The notes under the pieces are model-generated. The model saw only the letters and a list, made by a program, of their open reading frames with translations. It was not told the DNA's origin and did no database searches. From Bacteroidales bacterium UBA3297 (lineage in GTDB: Bacteria > Bacteroidota > Bacteroidia > Bacteroidales > Paludibacteraceae): a DNA stretch of 16,281 nt. Positions 1-7,476 of the stretch are shown one piece after another (position 1 is the first letter of the stretch; each line of letters starts with the position of its first letter). The stretch is taken from assembly GCA_002362105.1 (NCBI GenBank), contig DETD01000009.1, positions 1-16,281 of the forward strand, in the 5' to 3' direction. The position numbers and the translations under genes were made by a program.

Positions 1-27
1 TGTGTGAGATGTGTCAACCCCTATTTC

Positions 28-132
<105 letters not shown>

Positions 133-137
133 TCTTC

Positions 138-183
138 AAGTCCCCTGTTTCACTGACGTGGAACGGGGGACTTCCCTTTTTTG
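138..183 (+). terminator. rRNA operon terminator
   Basis: A long hairpin pairs AAGTCCCC plus GTTTC on the left with GGAAC plus GGGGGACTT on the right around a small loop. It is followed by CCCTTTTTTG. It begins 6 nt after the 5S 3' end, as expected for the intrinsic terminator of an rRNA operon. Confidence 0.88.
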
Positions 184-189
184 ACGCTT

Positions 190-225
190 TTTGAGATACA
201 ACCTCCTAAAATTTTATTAACTTTG
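190..225 (+). promoter_or_regulatory. Candidate Bacteroidota promoter for the barrel protein gene
   Basis: TAACTTTG at 218-225 is a perfect match to the Bacteroidota -7 element TAnnTTTG. A TTTG at 190-193 could be the -33 box, but the 24-nt spacing is longer than the usual 20 or so. Transcription would start near 232, giving a leader of about 24 nt before the ATG at 256. It lies directly after the rRNA terminator, which fits a gene needing its own promoter. Confidence 0.45.
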
Positions 226-255
226 TTCAAGTTAGTGTTAAATTCAATCTATAAT

Positions 256-1260
256 ATGAGTAAGTTTTCTTTGCTTGCATTAGGTTTGGCTTTTGCTGCC
301 AACTGTTTTGCACAAGATGTTATCATTACACGCGATGCCAAAAAGTATAACGCTAAGGTAACAGAAATCGGTGTTTTTGTGGTTAAATATAAGTTGACCT
401 CTGAAGAAAACGGACCTACTTATGTCCTTCCTAAAGATAAAATAGCGGCTATCACTTATGAAAATGGCCGCGTCGAGACGTTCTTCGACGGTACTACTTT
501 GTCTAGCGATTCTGCGACTATCGCTTCTGCAAACACTGCCGATTCTTCTGCATTAGTCTTCCCTCCTAAGGATACACTTTTGCCGCCTCCACCACCTCCT
601 GCACGGGTTGTTGTGGTTGAGCGCCCTTATGCTCCGATTGAAGAGCCGGCTCCTGAAATTAGTGAAGAGGAAATCCAACACCATATGTTTAGTGAGAATG
701 TCAAAGGTCTCCGCTTTAAACTGGATGTGGCTCCGCTTTTCGGCGCTACCCAGTATTTCTATGCCTTCGACGACTATCGGTATTACGATTATAAGTATAG
801 CAGACATCACAATCATGACGACGAATTTGCATACCGCGACAGCTCGCACTCTATTAGTCCGGGTCTCGAGGGATCATTCTCTGTCGGATATCAGTTTAAC
901 CCGATTCTCTACTTGGGTGTAGGTTTTGACGTTCAGACGCTCGACAAGTTCGACTGGTTGGCCTTCTCTGGCTTCCTCGACTTGAACGTACATTGCCTGC
1001 GTTACAGCAGAACGGCTCCGCTGTTTGGCATGCGTGTGGGTATTTCTTCTTTAGTTGAGCCAGAAGATCAGACTGGTTTCTTTGCTGAACCATACGTCGG
1101 CATTAATCACCGTTTCACTCCAAAACTCTCTTTGGGTGCTGCTGTGGGCTACCGCGCATCTACATTTGAATCCAACGATGGTCATCACCGCTACAATGGC
1201 AAGTATTACGATAATACGGCCTACGATGCTTATTTCTTGAAATTGTTCTTTATGTTCTGA
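256..1260 (+). CDS. Secreted outer-membrane beta-barrel protein with proline-rich linker
   Basis: Hypothetical exported protein of 334 residues. I chose the ATG at 256 because it begins directly with a signal peptide (MSKFSLLALGLAFAANCFAQ). The in-frame TTG at 181 overlaps the rRNA terminator. After cleavage comes a small beta domain (about 21-80) of a type common in Bacteroidota secreted proteins. A Ser/Thr-rich and then proline-rich linker follows, with PPPPPP near residue 110, then a run of alternating amphipathic strands (about 150-334) ending in the aromatic tail FLKLFFMF. This layout suggests a periplasmic domain tethered to a small outer-membrane barrel. Two putative loops, near residues 170-200 and 300-320, are rich in His, Asp and Tyr. 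The specific function is unknown. It has no operon partner, since terminators lie on both sides. Confidence 0.82.
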   Translation: MSKFSLLALGLAFAANCFAQDVIITRDAKKYNAKVTEIGVFVVKYKLTSEENGPTYVLPKDKIAAITYENGRVETFFDGTTLSSDSATIASANTADSSALVFPPKDTLLPPPPPPARVVVVERPYAPIEEPAPEISEEEIQHHMFSENVKGLRFKLDVAPLFGATQYFYAFDDYRYYDYKYSRHHNHDDEFAYRDSSHSISPGLEGSFSVGYQFNPILYLGVGFDVQTLDKFDWLAFSGFLDLNVHCLRYSRTAPLFGMRVGISSLVEPEDQTGFFAEPYVGINHRFTPKLSLGAAVGYRASTFESNDGHHRYNGKYYDNTAYDAYFLKLFFMF

Positions 1261-1280
1261 TCTTTGGGTCAGACAACCGA

Positions 1281-1327
1281 AAAAAATAGGGGGTGTATCG
1301 CTTTCGATGCACCCCCTTCCTGTTTTT
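1281..1327. terminator. Bidirectional terminator between barrel protein gene and miaA
   Basis: A 12-bp stem (1289-1300 with 1305-1316, one G-U pair) closes a CTTT tetraloop. T-rich tracts follow on both sides: TTCCTGTTTTTTG on the plus strand and CTATTTTTTCGG on the minus strand. It sits between convergent gene ends at 1260 (+) and 1334 (-), so it can serve both. Confidence 0.88.
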
Positions 1328-1333
1328 TGTTCC

Positions 1334-2230
1334 TTACTCTCCCAAACTTATTCTGACGGCTTCTTCAATCTCATTTGGGGCTATCCAGTGTATTTCTTCG
1401 TCACGCCGGAACCACGTCAACTGCTTTTTTGCATACCTCCGGCTGTCTTGCTTTATCATATTTACGGCGTAGTCGAGTTCCCATGTCCCGTCGAAATAGT
1501 TGAACAGTTCTTTGTAGCCAACGGTGTTCAGCGAGTTTAATTCTTTTAGCGGATACAGCTTTTTTGCCTCTTCCAGTAGCCCGTCAGCCATCATTTTGTC
1601 TACACGTCTGTTTATGCGGTCGTAGAGTTCTTCGCGCGGTAGGTTCAGACCTATCTTGACAATTTCGAAATCGCGCTTCTTCTGGGTCTCTTTGCGTAGG
1701 GCAGAGTAAGGTTGCCCGGTGCTAAGGCAAATCTCCAGCGCGTGAATGATGCGCTTGTAGTTGTGTGGGTCCACTGTTGCCGCATAGTCGGGGTCAAGTC
1801 TGACCAGTTCTTCCCGTATTCCTTCAATGCCGTCTTTGTCGTAGCGGGCCCATAAGCTGTCGCGCAGAGCCTGGTCAACTTTCGGACGGTCGTCAATGCC
1901 TTTGCAGACCGCATCGATGTACAGCATCGAACCGCCTGTCATTATTACGGTGTCGTAGGTCTTGAACAACTTTCCCAAAAGGGCTAGAACCTCTAGTTCG
2001 AACCGGCCACAACTGTAATAGTCGTGAATAGACAGGTTGCCCACAAAGTGGTGCTTTACGCGTGTTGTCTGCTCTTCTGTAGGGCGTGCGGTGCCTATGC
2101 TCATTTCTTTGAACATTTGTCTTGAGTCGCACGATATTATTTCTGTTCCCAGCCGTTCTGCCAGCTGTAGGGTGAGTTCGGTTTTCCCTACACCTGTTGG
2201 GCCTAGTACAATGACGAGTTTCTTGCTCAT
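1334..2230 (-). CDS. miaA: tRNA dimethylallyltransferase MiaA
   Basis: MiaA transfers a dimethylallyl group from DMAPP to N6 of A37 in tRNAs that read codons starting with U (i6A37). The protein has 298 residues, normal for the family. The P-loop GPTGVGKT is at residues 10-17, followed by the substrate-binding block CDSRQMFKEMSIGTARPT (about 34-51). Further diagnostic segments are MTGGSMLYIDAV and the C-terminal KQDSRRYAKKQLTWFRR, typical of MiaA. The ATG at 2230 is supported by the N-terminal strand that leads into the P-loop. It is third in the minus-strand run after the amidase and MCE genes. However, a terminator-like hairpin lies only 10 nt before its start codon, and I found no separate TAnnTTTG promoter. 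Expression may therefore depend on readthrough. Confidence 0.97.
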   Translation of the reverse strand: MSKKLVIVLGPTGVGKTELTLQLAERLGTEIISCDSRQMFKEMSIGTARPTEEQTTRVKHHFVGNLSIHDYYSCGRFELEVLALLGKLFKTYDTVIMTGGSMLYIDAVCKGIDDRPKVDQALRDSLWARYDKDGIEGIREELVRLDPDYAATVDPHNYKRIIHALEICLSTGQPYSALRKETQKKRDFEIVKIGLNLPREELYDRINRRVDKMMADGLLEEAKKLYPLKELNSLNTVGYKELFNYFDGTWELDYAVNMIKQDSRRYAKKQLTWFRRDEEIHWIAPNEIEEAVRISLGE

Positions 2231-2237
2231 AGGTATT

Positions 2238-2279
2238 TAAAAAATCCCTGTAGCGTTGGCTGCAGGGATTTTCTCCTTT
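2238..2279. terminator. Terminator-like hairpin between MCE gene and miaA
   Basis: A 14-bp stem pairs 2241-2254 with 2259-2272 (one G-U) around a GTTG loop. On the minus strand it is followed by a run of six T (GGGATTTTTTAAATACC). On the plus strand it is followed by TTCTCCTTTTTT. In the direction of transcription (minus) it lies after the MCE stop codon and before the miaA ATG. It may be a full terminator, a partial terminator, or a leader hairpin of miaA. Confidence 0.75.
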
Positions 2280-2299
2280 TTTATCGGGTTGAATTTTGA

Positions 2300-3220
2300 T
2301 TACTTCTTTTCAGACTTCTCTTTTCTTCCGAAAACGGTGATGTTGACATAGCGTTTCGGATTTTCCTTCAAATCGGTAAGGAGTTTGTCGGCGCTATTGA
2401 TGGTGTTGTCCAAGTCGTTATATAGTCTTGGGTCGTTAAGCAATAAGCCGACGGTACCTTTTCCGTTGTTGATTTTTTCGACAGTAGTGTTCAATTCGTT
2501 CATTGTGTTGTCAACTCTGCCTATTGTAGCTTTGAAGTCAACACCGCTCAGGTTTTCGCTAACCTTGGTGAAATTGCCGGTAATATTTTTCGCGTCGGCA
2601 AGAATCGGAGGCAGTTCGTTGCCTACCAACTTCTTCAACTGGGTTGATGTTACAGCCAGTTCGGAAGACATCTTATTGATGTTGGCGAGTGATGCAGCGA
2701 TATTTGGATCCGACACCACGGTGTTCAAGTTGACAATCAACTGGTCGAGGTGTGGAATCACCTGCTCTATCTTTGGCATAACGCCTTCGGTAATTGCGTC
2801 AAGCATACCTGCCGGAGTCGCGGTAGGTAGGGTGTCACCTTTCTGGTAAAGGTCCTTCATACCGTTGGTTGCGTGCATATCGAGCACAATGCTTGGCGTT
2901 CCCATCAGTGAGAGTTGGAGTAATGCGCGTGAACCCTTTGGAATCTTTAATTCGTTGTCGACTTGAAGCACAACAAGAACGTCGGCATCTGGGTTGTCGT
3001 AGTCGTAGATGATTTCTTTTACCAGACCCACTTTGTGACCGTGTGAGGTAACCTCGCACGATTGAACCAAGCCCTGGATGTCTTTGTACTTTGCATAATA
3101 GTAGTTGGTCGGATTGAACAGGTTAATACCTTTCAAGTAGTTAAACCCAAAGAAAAGGATGGCGATGGTCGCCATAACCATTATTCCGATTGAGAACTCT
3201 TTGCTGATTTTAAATGTCAT
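2300..3220 (-). CDS. MCE/MlaD-family lipid transport protein
   Basis: MCE proteins bind lipids in the periplasm and carry them between inner and outer membranes, normally with an ABC permease and ATPase (MlaE/MlaF type). The protein has 306 residues. One N-terminal membrane anchor (about 11-30) is followed by an MCE domain (about 36-112) with the family features YKDIQGLVQSCEVTSHGHKV and VGLVKEI, and then SRALLQLSLMGTPSIVLDM. After that comes a long helical region (about 130-290) with repeated Asn/Leu/Ile heptad-like spacing, consistent with the helical needle or tether of longer MCE proteins. The C-terminus is basic (GRKEKSEKK). It starts 21 nt after the amidase stop, so the two are probably co-transcribed. 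No permease or ATPase gene is present in the window. Confidence 0.93.
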   Translation of the reverse strand: MTFKISKEFSIGIMVMATIAILFFGFNYLKGINLFNPTNYYYAKYKDIQGLVQSCEVTSHGHKVGLVKEIIYDYDNPDADVLVVLQVDNELKIPKGSRALLQLSLMGTPSIVLDMHATNGMKDLYQKGDTLPTATPAGMLDAITEGVMPKIEQVIPHLDQLIVNLNTVVSDPNIAASLANINKMSSELAVTSTQLKKLVGNELPPILADAKNITGNFTKVSENLSGVDFKATIGRVDNTMNELNTTVEKINNGKGTVGLLLNDPRLYNDLDNTINSADKLLTDLKENPKRYVNITVFGRKEKSEKK

Positions 3221-3241
3221 ATCAATAGTCTGTTTGTTTTC

Positions 3242-4324
3242 TTATTTTAAATAGGGTCTCGCCTCTTCGCGCGACAGCCTCTCACCATTCTTGAAGACGG
3301 CAATAAATGCGTCTTTAAAGTCTTTTTGCACTTTTGCCAGCAGTTCTTTCGCTTTTGCATAGGTCTGCTCGTCGCCGTAGGTGTAAGTGTAGCGCTCTTC
3401 GGTTATCTTGTATTCGGTTGCGGGTACGCAGCTCTTGAATTCTTTAGCGTTTATGTTCTTGCGAGCACCCGTGTAGAACTGTATGCGGTAGTGGATGCCG
3501 GCTGTAATGCGTTCGGCGTCGGCTTTGACGTCCTTCTCTTTAGCAGCCGCCTTTTTCTCGTATTTGTTTTTATAATTGACCACTGCCTTGTAGATGGCGG
3601 AGGCAAGTTTTTCGCGTGAAGAGTCTTTTCGTAAGAATTTTTCTTCTTCCAGGTTCGACACATAGCCCACTTCCACCAGAACACCCGGCATGTTGCTGTA
3701 CTTCAGCACCCAGAAACCGGCTTGGTGTATGCCACGGTTGTAGAGACCTGTCTGTTTGGTCAGTTGCCTCGATATCGAGCTTGCCAGTTCTTTACTTTGC
3801 CCCGAGAAGCCGAAATCGCCGGCTACCAGGTCCCACTGAATGTACGACTCGCTGCTGTTAGGGTCGAAGCCCTCGTATTTCTTCTTGTAGTTCTCTTCCA
3901 GCTCCATAACCGCATTCTCTCGCATCGCCACAGTGTTCGAAGAAGGGGAGAAGGTGTAGACCTCGGTGCCGTTAGCGGCATGGTTCTCGGCCGAATTGGT
4001 GTGGATAGAAATGAAGAGGTTGGCGTTGTGCTTGTTTGCAAACTGCGCCCGGTCGTCTAGAGGAACAAAAACATCGGTTTTGCGTGTATACAGCACCTTT
4101 ATGTTCTTCTCCTTCTCGAGCAAGGCGCCCAACTTCAGGGCAACCGCAAGGTTGATGTCTTTCTCTTTTAACTTTTTCTTGCCCGAGGCTCCCTCGTCTT
4201 TGCCGCCGTGGCCGGCATCTATCACTACAACAAACGGCTTGCGGCTCTCTGCGGCAGCAACTGCCACTGGCTTTTGACATACAAGCCCAACTAATACTGT
4301 TAATATGATGAGTACCTGTTTCAT
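3242..4324 (-). CDS. N-acetylmuramoyl-L-alanine amidase (Amidase_3) with C-terminal SPOR-like domain
   Basis: This zinc hydrolase cleaves the bond between N-acetylmuramic acid and L-alanine in peptidoglycan, acting in the periplasm during cell separation or turnover. The protein has 360 residues. A signal peptide spans about 1-25. The catalytic domain (about 30-255) shows the Amidase_3 residues: IDAGHGG with H39, KEKDIN with E54, SIHTN with H108, and VLVEVGYVSN with E218. The C-terminal segment (about 275-350, starting HYRIQFYTGARK) looks like a SPOR-type peptidoglycan-binding domain. This architecture is common for Bacteroidota amidases. It is the first gene of the minus-strand run with the MCE gene and reads away from the LptD-like gene. 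Confidence 0.95.
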   Translation of the reverse strand: MKQVLIILTVLVGLVCQKPVAVAAAESRKPFVVVIDAGHGGKDEGASGKKKLKEKDINLAVALKLGALLEKEKNIKVLYTRKTDVFVPLDDRAQFANKHNANLFISIHTNSAENHAANGTEVYTFSPSSNTVAMRENAVMELEENYKKKYEGFDPNSSESYIQWDLVAGDFGFSGQSKELASSISRQLTKQTGLYNRGIHQAGFWVLKYSNMPGVLVEVGYVSNLEEEKFLRKDSSREKLASAIYKAVVNYKNKYEKKAAAKEKDVKADAERITAGIHYRIQFYTGARKNINAKEFKSCVPATEYKITEERYTYTYGDEQTYAKAKELLAKVQKDFKDAFIAVFKNGERLSREEARPYLK

Positions 4325-4372
4325 TTAGTACTTACTATATTTAAGTGTTTTGTTGAAGTTTCGAATCAACTG

Positions 4373-4380
4373 CAAAATTA
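4373..4380 (-). promoter_or_regulatory. Candidate -7 promoter element of the amidase-MCE run
   Basis: On the minus strand this reads TAATTTTG, a perfect TAnnTTTG match. It lies 49 nt before the amidase ATG, which would give a leader of about 40 nt. No clean TTTG -33 box is found at the expected distance, so the call rests on the -7 element and its position. Confidence 0.4.
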
Positions 4381-4428
4381 CAAATTTTACCTTATTATGT
4401 GATAACATTTTTTTCGATTTGAAATTTA

Positions 4429-4463
4429 TTTGTGCTTTCTTGCCGAATATCTGTTTAATTTTG
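4429..4463 (+). promoter_or_regulatory. Candidate promoter of the LptD-like gene
   Basis: TTTG at 4429-4432 and TAATTTTG at 4456-4463 match the Bacteroidota -33 and -7 elements, with a slightly long 23-nt spacer. Transcription would begin near 4470 and leave a leader of about 68 nt. The -7 box is identical to that of the divergent amidase promoter about 80 bp away. Confidence 0.45.
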
Positions 4464-4537
4464 CGTAATTTCGCAGTCGAATTTTCAATTTTATTTAATC
4501 AAACGGAGGCTCTGTATAACCTTCTTAGTTAGTGAAA

Positions 4538-7300
4538 ATGCCAATTTGCTTGACAGATAGAAATTTTTACCGTCTTTGTGCGCTGCTGTTGTGCCTTTTA
4601 TTTTGGGGCGCTTCACCTGCTGGCGCTAAACGTGGGGCGGTTACGGACTCTGTTACCGGTGTGCAGATTGGACTCGAATTTAAACCGAATGCCGAAGATT
4701 CTTTGAAAATGGCAAAGGCTGCAAAAAAAGCAGCTGCCGATTCGGCCTTGCATCGTATCCCTAAGAAATCGAAGGATGCGATTTCTTCCCCCATCAAGTA
4801 TACGTCTAAAGACTCTGCCATCTTTTATACGGGCGGTGTCGCTTTCCTTTATGGTAGCGCCGAGGTTACTTACGAAGATTTGAACCTCAAGTCTTCCATT
4901 ATCCGGTTGCGCATGGACAGTAATCTGGTTCAGGCCCGCGGACACGTCGACTCTACCGGCGAACTCGTGGAAACTCCGGTTTTTGTCCAGGGTAGCGATA
5001 CCTACGAGTCGGAAGCTATCGACTATAACTTTAAGACGCAGAAAGGCCTTATACGTGGGGTAGTGACCCAGCAGGGTGAGGGCTATGTGACTAGCGACAA
5101 GGCAAAGAAGTTGGCCGATGGTACGTTCCAGATGGTCGACGGTAAATATACGACTTGCGATTTGCACGAACATCCGCACTTTTATCTCGATTTGACAAAA
5201 GCGAAGGTAAAACCGAAGGATTATGTGGTTACGGGACCTGCCTATCTGGTGCTGCTCGATGTGCCTGTGCCTTTGTTCCTCCCGTTCGGATACTTCCCAT
5301 TCACCGAGAGCTACTCGTCGGGTTTGCTGATGCCTAGTTATGGTTACGATTCCCAACGAGGCTATTATTTGAGGAATGGCGGTTACTATTTTGCCATTAA
5401 CGACTATGTTGACCTAGCTTTGCGGGGCGATGTCTATACCAAGGGTTCATGGGGCCTGAATGCCACTTCGCGCTATAAAAAGCGTTACAAGTATAGCGGT
5501 AATTTCAACATCAGCTACCAAAAGACGATTTATGGCGAGGAACCTAATCTGCCCGACTATTCTGAAATGAAGGATATGAAGGTGATGTGGACCCATGTGC
5601 AGGATGCCAAAGCCAATCCGTTCAGTACGTTGTCGGCTTCGGTGAACTTCTCGTCATCTGCCTATAACAAGAATAACGTCGACTCGTACTACAATCCGGC
5701 CTACTATTCAGAAAACAACAAGTCTTCGAGTATCAACTACCAGTTGAACATCCCGAACACGACGATGTCGCTGGCTTCTAACGCAACCCTCAACCAGCGT
5801 ACGGCCGACTCTACAATCTCGCTGTCGTTGCCGAATATCTATTTCAACGCGTCGCGTATGTATCCGTTCAAGCGCAAGTCGCAGGTGGGTAAGGACCGTT
5901 GGTATGAAAAGCTCTACGTGGGTTATAACTTCAATTTCAACAATACCTACTCTACAAAAGAAGACGAGTTCTCGTTTGGCGACATCTTCTCGAAGGGTAA
6001 CAATGGAATAAAGCATGCCTTCAGCACTGGTGCTTCTTACACTGTGATGAAGTATTTTGTGCTGTCTCCTTCTATTTCGTACCGCGAGCGCTGGTATTTC
6101 CGGAAGAACGAACAAACGTTCGACGAGGCCCGACAGGTCGTTAAAGAAGATACGGCTAAGGGCTTCTATCGTGTCTACGACGTTTCCACCAACCTCGACC
6201 TCAGTACACAGTTGTACGGTTTCTATAAACCGCTCAACTTTATGGGGGGAAAGAAGATTAGCATGATCCGTCACGTCCTGACGCCAACGGTCGGCTTCTC
6301 GTGGGTGCCTGTTATCGACAACGACAACCACGGCTTCTATTACCGTAGGGTTCCGGCAACCAGCCAGTACGATCGTGTTGACTACAGCTATTTCCGCAGC
6401 GGTATTTTCGGGTCGACTACCACTGAAGACCAGGGTAACATCAATTTCGGCTTGAACAACAATGTAGAGATGAAGGTGGTTTCCGATAAGGACTCTTCCG
6501 GCTTCAAGAAGATTTCGCTTATCGACAACCTCTCGGCTACCACCTCTTACAACATCTTTGCCGACTCTCTCAATTGGTCCGATATCTCAACCACGCTCCG
6601 TTTGAAACTGACCCAGCAGGTGTCTTTGAATGTGAACGCTTCGTTCACACCATACACTTACCAGCTGAACCAGTATGGCAGCCCGACCAAGGTTAATGTT
6701 ACCGAATGGGAAAAGAACCACCGCATTGCACGTATGCGTACGGCTTCTACGTCGTTCGGTTACACCTTCTCTAACAATATGTTCAAGAAGGATGGCAAGA
6801 ACGATGCGACTTTGAACGAAAACAACAGTATTGACGGCTTCGACGAAGACAAGGAGAACGACAATACCCCTTCTTTGCGAAAGAATAAGAAACAGAAAGA
6901 CAATACCGATGCCGAGGGCTACGAAAAGTTCTCTCTGCCTTGGCATTTCCGTATCGATTATTCCGTCTTTTACGGCGACAGAACGTTCAACAAACGCAAA
7001 CTGACCTACGACCAGGAAATCGACCAATCGCTCAATTTCTCTGGTAATGTCCAGTTCTCTAAAAACTGGGAGGTTTCCTTCAGCTCGGGTTACGACTTTA
7101 CAATGAAGGAAATTTCATACACCTCGTTCAATATTACCCGCAATATGCACTGCTGGTACTCAACTTTGAATCTGGTTCCTTTCGGCGACAATTTCTCTTA
7201 CAGCTTCCATATTGGTGTACGTTCTTCTATGTTGCAAGACCTCAAATACGAGCAGCGTAGAAATAGAACCGATTTCCCTGTATGGAGCGAGGATTGGTAA
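4538..7300 (+). CDS. LptD-like LPS assembly outer-membrane protein
   Basis: LptD forms the outer-membrane barrel that places lipopolysaccharide in the outer leaflet. The protein has 920 residues from the ATG at 4538; an in-frame GTG at 4532 is the alternative start. A signal peptide (about 1-30, ending SPAGA) is followed by an Ala/Lys-rich linker. An OstA-like beta-jellyroll region comes next (about 85-200: GGVAFLYGSAEVTYEDLNLK, then ESEAIDYNFKTQKGLIRGV). A conserved junction (YTTCDLHEHPHFYL, then VPLFLPFGYFPF) precedes a large barrel of alternating aromatic strands up to residue 920. A Lys/Asp/Asn-rich low-complexity stretch near residues 745-800 is probably a loop. Only two cysteines remain in the mature protein, C207 and C872. 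In E. coli LptD, interdomain disulfides are needed for function. Family membership is well supported. Assignment as the organism's only LptD is inference. Confidence 0.9.
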   Translation: MPICLTDRNFYRLCALLLCLLFWGASPAGAKRGAVTDSVTGVQIGLEFKPNAEDSLKMAKAAKKAAADSALHRIPKKSKDAISSPIKYTSKDSAIFYTGGVAFLYGSAEVTYEDLNLKSSIIRLRMDSNLVQARGHVDSTGELVETPVFVQGSDTYESEAIDYNFKTQKGLIRGVVTQQGEGYVTSDKAKKLADGTFQMVDGKYTTCDLHEHPHFYLDLTKAKVKPKDYVVTGPAYLVLLDVPVPLFLPFGYFPFTESYSSGLLMPSYGYDSQRGYYLRNGGYYFAINDYVDLALRGDVYTKGSWGLNATSRYKKRYKYSGNFNISYQKTIYGEEPNLPDYSEMKDMKVMWTHVQDAKANPFSTLSASVNFSSSAYNKNNVDSYYNPAYYSENNKSSSINYQLNIPNTTMSLASNATLNQRTADSTISLSLPNIYFNASRMYPFKRKSQVGKDRWYEKLYVGYNFNFNNTYSTKEDEFSFGDIFSKGNNGIKHAFSTGASYTVMKYFVLSPSISYRERWYFRKNEQTFDEARQVVKEDTAKGFYRVYDVSTNLDLSTQLYGFYKPLNFMGGKKISMIRHVLTPTVGFSWVPVIDNDNHGFYYRRVPATSQYDRVDYSYFRSGIFGSTTTEDQGNINFGLNNNVEMKVVSDKDSSGFKKISLIDNLSATTSYNIFADSLNWSDISTTLRLKLTQQVSLNVNASFTPYTYQLNQYGSPTKVNVTEWEKNHRIARMRTASTSFGYTFSNNMFKKDGKNDATLNENNSIDGFDEDKENDNTPSLRKNKKQKDNTDAEGYEKFSLPWHFRIDYSVFYGDRTFNKRKLTYDQEIDQSLNFSGNVQFSKNWEVSFSSGYDFTMKEISYTSFNITRNMHCWYSTLNLVPFGDNFSYSFHIGVRSSMLQDLKYEQRRNRTDFPVWSEDW

Positions 7301-7404
7301 ACTTAGATAAACTTATTAGATTCATCTCGGAAAACTGCTACATTGGTTGAATTTTCTATTATGTTAAAATTGGTCTGAAATGCCACTTTTTTTAATAATT
7401 TTAG

Positions 7405-7412
7405 TAACTTTA
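7405..7412 (+). promoter_or_regulatory. Weak candidate -7 element before ridA
   Basis: TAACTTTA matches TAnnTTTG at seven of eight positions and lies 64 nt before the ridA ATG. No TTTG is found at a normal -33 distance, so this is only a candidate. If real, the small hairpin at 7436-7457 would lie in the leader. Confidence 0.25.
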
Positions 7413-7435
7413 ACCACAAGTAAATTGCAATGTGT

Positions 7436-7457
7436 GGGGATATTTGTTCCCCTTTTT
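7436..7457 (+). terminator. Small terminator-like hairpin in front of ridA
   Basis: GGGGA (7436-7440) pairs with TCCCC (7448-7452) around a 7-nt loop, followed directly by TTTTT. The stem is only 5 bp but GC-rich. It may end transcripts of the LptD-like gene, which has no other visible terminator, or be part of the ridA leader. Confidence 0.4.
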
Positions 7458-7476
7458 AAAATTATAGAAACAGAAG

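Noticed and set aside
181..255. Upstream TTG start extending the barrel protein by 25 residues
   Set aside because: The TTG lies in the rRNA terminator T-run, and the extension would bury the signal peptide. The ATG at 256 begins directly with it.
4350..4531. A 60-codon plus-strand open frame in the gap between amidase and LptD-like gene
   Set aside because: It is AT-rich, covers both promoter candidates and gives a Phe/Leu/Asn-rich peptide without family likeness.
4532..4537. GTG start for the LptD-like protein
   Set aside because: It adds only two residues. The ATG at 4538 is the more usual start codon, though sequence alone cannot settle it.
4613..5356. A 247-codon minus-strand open frame inside the LptD-like gene
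   Set aside because: No signal peptide, motif or promoter. It follows from the codon bias of the plus-strand gene, which has clear family features.
5708..6331. A 207-codon minus-strand open frame opposite the LptD-like barrel
   Set aside because: Same reasoning: composition of a complement strand and no independent evidence of a gene.
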